Below are positions 57,004 through 64,000 of a stretch of 64,000 nt of DNA, piece after piece. Positions within the stretch are counted from its first letter, which is position 1; each line of letters opens with the position of its first letter. This DNA is from Eurosta solidaginis (Eukaryota; Arthropoda; Insecta; Diptera; Tephritidae), in NCBI RefSeq assembly GCF_040869045.1, contig NC_090323.1, positions 153,656,426 through 153,720,425 on the forward strand, read 5' to 3'. The notes beneath the pieces are model-generated. The model saw only the letters and a list, made by a program, of their open reading frames with translations. It searched no databases and was not told where the DNA came from. A program made the translations under genes and the position numbers.

Positions 57004-58736
57004 TGCTCACATAGGCACTACTTAATATACACGTTTAAAAAATTGAGAATGTGTTAGTACACACGAACTTGTAGTGAGTGCGGAAGCAAAATAAATTATT
57101 TATTTGGTTTGATTTTATCGCTTGTACAGTGAGCATATGTTACACGCACTCTTTAGGACTCTGTTTTAAGAGTGTGAGTTTGTCGTTGATTTTGACGAAG
57201 TTTTCGTTGTACTCTCGCTCATCGTATACGTATATGAACGCTTCGCAGGTGCAAAGACCACGCCCACCGCAAACTCAAAACAACGAGCTACAGCGTCGAC
57301 TTTAAAATTTGTTTGAATATCACTCCAAAAAGCGCAATACTGCACAGTTAAACCAAACTTTGCAATTTTTACTTTCTTTTACCGCTGAATATCGATGTCC
57401 TTCCAGATAAGGTTTTTGTACAAAACTAGGGATTTGGCTCTATCTACATACCATTTAGTTCTGGCAAGTTTAACCGTGGTATGTTATTGTTTGGCATAAA
57501 ATACAAGGTCAACTTTGACGTTGCGCCAGCATGGGGGGCCCATAGGAAGGCATCCGGTATGAACCAAATTTTTTTTTCTCATATCTGGTCACCTTAACGA
57601 GCGTATGCACACACGATGTGCTTTTTTGTGTGTCAAAGATCGAGTATTGATATTATTAATATTATTATGAGTATTTGTATGTTGGCACTTCTTTATTGGG
57701 CTTTTTTGCTTGCAATTGCACTTTTGCAATTTTTTTTAATTCAGCATACATATGCACCTAGAGCGCGCCTCTCGACCCCATGCGAATGCCCAATGTATAC
57801 ACAATTCACAATTCAATTCAATTCGATTCCACTGAAATCGGTTAGTTGTTTGGTGATAAGAAAAAACAAACACAGCCCACAATCTTTTGGTTTGAATCTT
57901 ATTTATTAGGCAGAAGCAGCACCGACAACATTGACCACAGCCAACTCACAGCTACTAGGCAGGATAGCCTCAGCTTGAGTTGCAGCTGCAGGGTAGCAAT
58001 TGCGGCATGGTCATATGCAACTTCATACGTATGGTCATTCAAATACTTATCCGTAGATATGTATAAGGATGTATGCAGTTCATACGAGTTTTATTATTGA
58101 GATACAAAATGTACAAATTCACTTTCCAGCGGCTTGCATTCGTACTCACTTTGGCATTGTTCAATTAAAACTTTACATATTTTTGCACGGCTTCCGTTTG
58201 TTCAGAATTATTCTTTACCCAAAAAACAACCACAAAAAGCAGCAAAATGAAAAACACGCTGAATTGAATTAAAAACTTTATGCTATCAATTTGGTGTGCC
58301 GCATATTGATTATTGGGCGCTGGGCTTTCAGGCGCTGCGTTTGCATTAATTAGACTCATTCATCAGCAGCAAAATTGGCGGCAAAATAATGAGCGAAAGC
58401 GATTGCTTTCCCCTCATCCTTGCATTTGTTTTAGTGATGTGCAGTTTCGGGTATTTAAAAAGGCGTTGAGTACCGTCGAGTATGACCGTTGCTTAGTTGA
58501 AGTAGAAAAGTTGCGACCAACATTAACTCCAGTGAAGTGAGTTGATTTACTCGAAATTTCATTCTGCACTTTCCGATTAAATTGCCAGCCGCTGCCAAGC
58601 TGCTCCTGCTCCTTTGTCAAAGAGGTCAAGAAGACTTTCCGTGTTCGGCTCTATGATGATGCCGAAGAAAAACTCTCCTAATGGAATAAATATTCTAACG
58701 AGTGTCCTACACTTTTATTTCTAACTTCGATGAGAT
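57004..58736. other. No gene supported; possible unique DNA
   Basis: This is the longest stretch without recognised repeats. The frames up to 97 codons (57616-57909) have no domain I know and overlap frames on other strands. An exon of a host gene cannot be excluded. Confidence 0.35.
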
Positions 58737-58956
58737 TAAGGCCCGGTTCATCATTGCGAGTTTCATTTAATTATAGTTAACAATGACCAGTAGTCAAATT
58801 TTTAGTAAACCGCCAATGACGCAGAGTATGATTGATATTAACTTAATAAAAACTTAAATTCGCATTGAAAAAATAATCCTAAGCATAAAAATTGCTATGT
58901 CAAATTATAGTCAATTTGAATATTAGTTTAAACTTACACTGGAAACCCGGGCCTTA
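58737..58956. mobile_element. Small MITE-like element
   Basis: 220 bp bounded by perfect inverted TAAGGCCCGG (58737-58746) and CCGGGCCTTA (58947-58956), including a TA that could be the target duplication. The inside is AT-rich and non-coding. It could be a Tc1/mariner-type MITE; with TTAA at the left and TTAG at the right, piggyBac is less likely. Confidence 0.55.
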
Positions 58957-59035
58957 GTTTGTTATAAAAAAATAATTCCAAAGAAATCAAAGCCATTTGA
59001 AAATATTTGATTCTTTCGATCTCTCCCTATAGGCC

Positions 59036-59520
59036 TCTCACTCTCATTTTAAGATTTTGCTCTTGCTATCACAATTTCGTTTCTTCTTCTTACTCATTTT
59101 GTTAAGTTCAGTTCTTCTGCCTACTTCCAGTTTTCCATTCAATCCTTTCCATGTTCTTTTCTTATCCTCCTTCTTTTCCATCCGTTTAGCTGTATCTTTA
59201 AATTTCCACTTATCTTCTGACATTTCTTCCTTTTTGATTCCTTTCCTTTTTCTTGCTCATTTATGTCATATTTCGCTAAGTCTTGCTGTGGGCCTTTGCT
59301 CTTGCTCCGTCTCTTTCTCTTCTTTCTCCTCCACCACCAAAGCGGTTTTTTTAATTTTTCAAGTCATTAAACTTTTTACTTTGCCATATCCCTCTCTTCG
59401 CCTTCTTTATGATATAGGTTTTATCTTTCCCTCCACTTTGGTGCACGTAAATCTCTTTTCAGGTCTTCTCTCTCTCTTCACTTTGGTCCGCATAACTCTC
59501 CCAGCCCTCCCCCTCTTTCA
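59036..59520. repeat. Pyrimidine-rich tract, left of repeat A
   Basis: Dominated by CTT/TCT/CCT runs. Its 167-codon frame (59057-59560) is Leu/Ser/Phe-rich only because of this composition. The tract resumes at 61949 beyond repeat A. Confidence 0.75.
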
Positions 59521-61948
59521 TTTTTATACTCAGTTGAGCAGAGCTCAGAGAGTATATTAAGTTTGATTGGATAACGGTTGGTTGTACATATATAAAGGAA
59601 TCGAGATAGATATAGACTTCCATATATCAAAATAATCAGGATCGAAAAAAAATTTGATTGAGCCATGTCCGTCCGTCCGTCCGTTAACACGATAACTTGA
59701 GTAAATTTTGAGGTATCTTGATGAAATTTGGTATGTAGGTTTCTGAGCACTCATCTCAGATCGCTATTTAAAATGAACGATATGGGACTATAACCACGCC
59801 CACTTTTTCGATATCGAAAATTTCGAAAAACCGAAAAAGTGCGATAATTCATTACAAAAGACCGATAAAGCGACGAAACTTGGTAGATGAGTTGAACTTA
59901 TGACGCAAAATAGAAAATTAGTAAAATCTTGGACAATGGGCGTGGCACCGCCCACTTTTAAAAGAAGGTAATTTAAAAATTTTGCAAGCTGTAATTTGGC
60001 AGTCGTTGAAGATATCATGATGAAATTTGGCAGCAACGTTACTCTTATTACTATATGTACGCTTAATAAAAATTAGCAAAATCGGAGAAGGACCACGCCC
60101 ACTTTTAAAAAAAATTTTTTTTTAAAGTAAAATTTTAACAAAAAATTTAATATCTTTACAGTATATAAGTAAATTATGTCAAGATTCAACTCCAGTAATG
60201 ATATGGTGAAACAAAATACAAAATTAAAAGAAAATTTAAAAATGGGCGTGGCTCCGCCCTTTTCCATTTAATTTGTCTAGGATACTTTTAACGCCATAAG
60301 TCGAACAAAAATTAACCAATCCTTTTGAATTTTGGTAGGGGCATAGATTTTATGGCGGTAACTGTTTTCTGTGAAAATGGGCGAAATCGGTTGATGTCAC
60401 GCCCAGTTTTTATACACAGTCGTCCGTCTGTCCTTCCGCATGGCCGTTAACACGATAACTTGAGCAAAAATCGATATATCTTTACTAAACTCAGTTCACG
60501 TACTTATCTGAACTCACTTTATCTTGGCATGAAAAATGAAAGAAATCCGACTATGACCACGCCCACTTTTTCGATATCGAAAATTACGAAAAATGAAAAA
60601 AATGCCATAATTCTATACCAAATACGAAAAAAGGGATGAAATATGGTAAGGTAATTGGATTGCTTTATTGACGCGAAATATAACTTTAGAAAAAACTTTA
60701 TAAAATGGTTGTGACACCTACCATATTAAGTAGAAGAAAATGAAAAAGTTCTGCAGGGCGAAATAAAAAACCCTTAAAATCTTGGCAGGTATTACATATA
60801 TAAATAAATTAGCGGTATCCAACAGATGATGTTCTGGGTCACCCTGGTCCACATTTTGGTCGATATCTGGAAAACGCCTTCACATATACAACTACCACCA
60901 CTCCCTTTTAAAACTCTCATTAATACCTTTAATTTGATACCCATATCGTACAAACTCATTCTAGAGTCACCCCTGGTCCACCTTTATGGCGATATTTCGA
61001 AAAGGCGAACACCTATAGAACGAAGGCCCACTCCCTTTTAAAAATAAGCATTAACACCTTTCATTTGATACCCATATCCTACAAACAAAGTCTAGAGTCA
61101 CCCCTGGTCCAGAAAGGCCCACTCCCTCTTTAAATACTCATTAACTCCTTTCGTTTGATACCCATATTGCACAAACGAATTCTAGAGTCACCCTTGGTCC
61201 ACCTTTATGGCGATATCTCGAAAAGGGGTCCACCTATAGAACTAAGCCCCACGCCCTTTTAAAATAATCATTAACACCTTTCATTTGATACCCATATCGT
61301 ACAAACAAAGTCTAGAGTCACCCCTGGTCCACCTTTGTTGCGATACCTCGAAAATGCGTCCACCTATAGAACTAAGGCCCACTCCATCTTAAAATACTCA
61401 TTAACTCCTTTCGTTTGATACCCATATTGCACAAACGAATTCTAGAGTCACCCCTGGTCCACCTTTATGGCGATATCTCGAAAAGGGGTCCACCTATAGA
61501 ACTAATCCCCACGCCCTTTTAAAATAATCATTAACACCTTTCATTTGATACCCATATCATACAAACAAATTCTGAAGTCACCCCTGGTCCATCTTTACGG
61601 CGATATCTCGAAAAGGCGTCCATCTATAGAACTAAGGTCCACGCCCTTTTAAAATACTCATTAATACCTTTCATTTGATACCCATATCGTACAAACGCAT
61701 TCTAGAGTCAACCCTGGTCCACCTTTATGGCTATATCCCTAAATGGCGTCCACCTATAGAACTATGGCCCACTCCCTCATAAAATACTCTTTAATGCCTT
61801 TCGTTTGATACACATGTCATACAAAAATATTCCAGGGTTTCCGTCGGTTCATTTTCCTACATGGTTATTTTCCCTTATGTTGTCACCATAGCTCTCAACT
61901 GAGTATGTAATGTTCGGTTACACCCGAACTTAACCTTCCTTACTTGTT
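59521..61948 (-). repeat. Dispersed repeat A, uninterrupted reversed copy
   Basis: Starts TTTTTATACTCAGTTGAGCAGAGC and ends CATAACTGAG-free side CTCTCAACTGAGTATGTAATG...CCTTACTTGTT. It aligns with 39943-50246 on both sides of Gypsy-2 and of repeat B, giving empty sites. Contains CCGTCCGTCCGTCCGTT and GTGGCACCGCCCAC segments. Non-coding. Confidence 0.85.
60826..61860 (-). repeat. ~130-bp tandem array in the reversed repeat A
   Basis: About eight units with CTAGAGTCACCCCTGGTCCACC and CATTTGATACCCATATC, corresponding to 40061-41232. One unit near 61090-61120 is shortened. The minus-strand-like frame at 60826-61041 is only a translation of the repeat. Confidence 0.8.
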
Positions 61949-62460
61949 CTTTTTACATATTCTTTTATCTAACACTTCTGTTCTCTTTTCTCTATTTGTC
62001 TCTGCCTCTTATTCCTACCGCAGCTTCATCCTCTTCCCCTGTTTGATATCCTAATCATACATTTCCTCTCCTTCCTACTTTCCTTCAATCCCATCTTCTC
62101 TTTGACTTCCTATTCTCTATGCTCTCTGTCGTACCCTCTCCTCTCTCCTTTTACTCTCTTTCTTCTCCCGGTTTCTGTTGCTCTTCTCTCTCTTTCCCGC
62201 TTAACTTTTCTTTCCCGAAGCCCCTTTTCTTGCATTCTCCTTGTAGGACCATTATACCAAGTTTTCGATATACCCGTCAAATCATTCTCTACATAACAAG
62301 CGGACTACATTTTTTCGCAAAGCACGTGGCCCAACCCACTTCACCTTATAAAACTTATACCCAATCCACTACAAATGTTGGTCCCTTATGTATAGTTCAA
62401 AAATTTACCTTTTCTCCTCTCTCTCCCTCTCTTCTTCTCTTCCCTAACACCTTCAAGATC
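61949..62460. repeat. Pyrimidine-rich tract, right of repeat A
   Basis: CT-rich like 59036-59520, with a less biased stretch at 62240-62400. The 164-codon frame here is compositional. Confidence 0.7.
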
Positions 62461-62639
62461 AAATACGCAGATCCGAATCAGTACAAAAATGTCCAACAGC
62501 GAATTCTTTTGGTTCCAGAGCAAAGGGGTTCCATAAAAAGACCCACATTTTTGCATATCTGTTTAAATCAACTCCTACAGTACCAGTTTCCATCCGGTTT
62601 AATCTCGCCATAATTACTGTTTTCGAACAAGGTTTAAGG
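62461..62639. other. No gene seen
   Basis: Short spacer with no recognisable feature. Confidence 0.3.
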
Positions 62640-63400
62640 CCTCGGGACATCTAGAGTGCAGACCATGTTATCATAACGGTATAGCGCCATCTAATATAGG
62701 GCGAACAGATTACATGGCTCCGTGATAGAGCTTCGAAAGGCAATTGGGGCCACAATGGAACAGGAGAGTTGGAGCGATATTGTGGAGATTGCAGAACATA
62801 ATATACATGTGCATACCGATAGTTCCAGCGTATAGAAGTGGTCGGATCTGCAATTTCTGTGTCGACCCAAAAATAAGTAGATCCTACAGACTACCTAACA
62901 ACTTCAGAGTCCTTCAGACGGTAATTGTAGCCTAGAAGACAGCAGCAGAAATTCTGAAGTAAGCGTTCTTAAGCTGCATTCGCGTCAATATATATATTGA
63001 TCATCACGCGGCGATTAAGGCAATATTTCCACACAGTACTTCATCAAGAAGTGGGCTGGAATGCAAAGAAGCATTTGAGAGACTTTGCTCATGGCGGGCC
63101 ATACATCTTTACTGGGTTTCTGGTCGTAAAGGAATAGGAGGTAACGAAAAGGTAGATCAGTTAGCAAAGGAAGTGTAGCACTCAATGAATCGACGGAAGA
63201 TGGCCCAAATCGTTTGGGATAAATCGAAAATAGACAGGAATCTGCAGGAAAGGCAGAAGCACGGGGCTGCAAAATTCATACGATCATGTGCATATCCTAC
63301 GAAGTGAGACTCACAAAGTTAGTCATATCTCTATGGAGAGAAGGCTCACCATAGGCATATTAACTGGACGATGGGCATATTATTAGGCCTAAGCAATCGG
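62640..63400 (+). mobile_element. N1 retroelement remnant with RNase H
   Basis: Frames give a degraded HTDSS region near 62810, IYIDHHAAIKAIF near 62985-63020, WRAIHLYWVSGRKGIGGNEK near 63090-63150 and VDQLAKEV, i.e. most of an RNase H domain. Then comes KHGAAKFIRSCAY, the post-RNase H segment. The 1070-1885 copy lacks the middle of this domain, so the two copies carry different deletions. Confidence 0.65.
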
Positions 63401-64000
63401 TACTTTTGAGGACCGGGTACACCAGCTTTGCTTCTTTGGCTCTATGTATCACCAGTAGCTTTTGCGTAAGCCAATGTGCGTAAGTGTGTATGTGGCCGGC
63501 TAATTTCATCCTTTTTCATGGCTTACCACTCGCCATATGCGTACGGTGCCAGTCGCTTCAAGTCAAAGTTGTGCTGCATGTAGTCCAATGTGGTCAAAGT
63601 GACCAGTGGGAAAAAGTTTGCAACTGCCAAGTGTGGTGCTTCTTTGTGCTCTTCCAGTTGTGTTTTTTTTTTGTTACTTGTAATCTTCATATCAGCAACG
63701 ATTCATCAAAATTAATTGAAAATTTACGAGTTTTCGCACTTTGAGGCTTTTTTATTTGTTTTTCGATTATTGCGTTATTATTAATTTTTTTCGTTTTCGC
63801 CCCACGGTGTTCTCATCCGCACATTCGTTGCCGTTGTTATGTTGCTTCAATTTCGAAGGTTTGAAAAAAGCCCACATAACGTGGAACGGTAGCAACTTTA
63901 CAAAACTTTGTGGGATGAATGTCAATGCTTTTGCATAAACTAGTGGTGTCAATTGGGGATAAAGATTTCATGATCTTAAGGTTAGCTTTTGTCAAAAGCA
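63401..64000. other. No gene seen
   Basis: Short frames only. Nothing recognisable up to the window end. Confidence 0.4.

Noticed and set aside
57616..57909. 97-codon frame starting with hydrophobic residues as a secreted protein gene
   Set aside because: No homologue recognised, no splice context assessed, AT-driven Phe/Ile/Leu content; left as unannotated unique DNA.
59057..59560. 167-codon frame resembling a membrane protein
   Set aside because: Leu/Phe/Ser richness follows directly from the CT-rich tract; no start context or domain, and it runs into repeat A.
62119..62613. 164-codon Ser/Leu-rich frame
   Set aside because: Same compositional cause in the right-hand pyrimidine tract.

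Overview
This window looks like repeat-dense, gene-poor nuclear DNA from a higher fly. A tephritid fruit fly (Bactrocera/Ceratitis/Rhagoletis type) is the best guess. That guess rests on my recall of the SINE and dispersed-repeat families seen here plus AT-rich composition, not on a search. I find no host protein-coding gene, rRNA, functional tRNA gene or CRISPR array. Nearly everything that can be identified is a mobile element or satellite-like repeat.

Layout. 0-9.4 kb: decayed non-LTR retrotransposon pieces and two dispersed repeats (A and B). 9.4-13.7 kb: a minus-strand LOA/R1-like non-LTR element lying inside an ATTGAA-rich simple repeat. 15.6-17.9 kb: another non-LTR copy (family N1) interrupted by two tRNA-type SINEs. 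19.6-31.4 kb: a broken Ty3/Gypsy element (Gypsy-1) with a tRNA-Lys type primer site. Its reverse transcriptase is split by a Transib (RAG1-like) transposon, which itself carries a solo LTR of a second Gypsy family. In the env position Gypsy-1 carries a third ORF with SUMO-interacting-like motifs and a Ulp1/SENP-type cysteine protease signature. 33-35 kb: a 158-bp duplication and a tRNA-derived SINE. 35.3-39.4 kb: eight almost identical 454-bp units, each with a tRNA-like sequence, ending in an inverted copy.

39.4-50.9 kb is a set of nested insertions. A probable Helitron surrounds repeat A. Repeat A contains an internal 130-bp tandem array, a young 6.4-kb Gypsy element (Gypsy-2, minus strand, LTRs differing at about two positions, full-length pol, gag broken at codon 10) and a copy of repeat B. 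The reversed copy of A at 59.5-61.9 kb gives the empty site for both insertions. 51-64 kb: further N1 remnants, SINE heads, a GATA-like repeat cluster, a small MITE and long pyrimidine tracts.

The elements read as layers in time: old N1/N2/LOA remnants, then SINEs, Gypsy-1, Transib and repeat A, with the Gypsy-2 copy and the 454-bp amplification most recent. The most unusual features are the SIM-Ulp1 ORF of Gypsy-1 and the 454-bp array, whose poly-T length rises 8 to 9 to 10 along the array and which ends in a fold-back.
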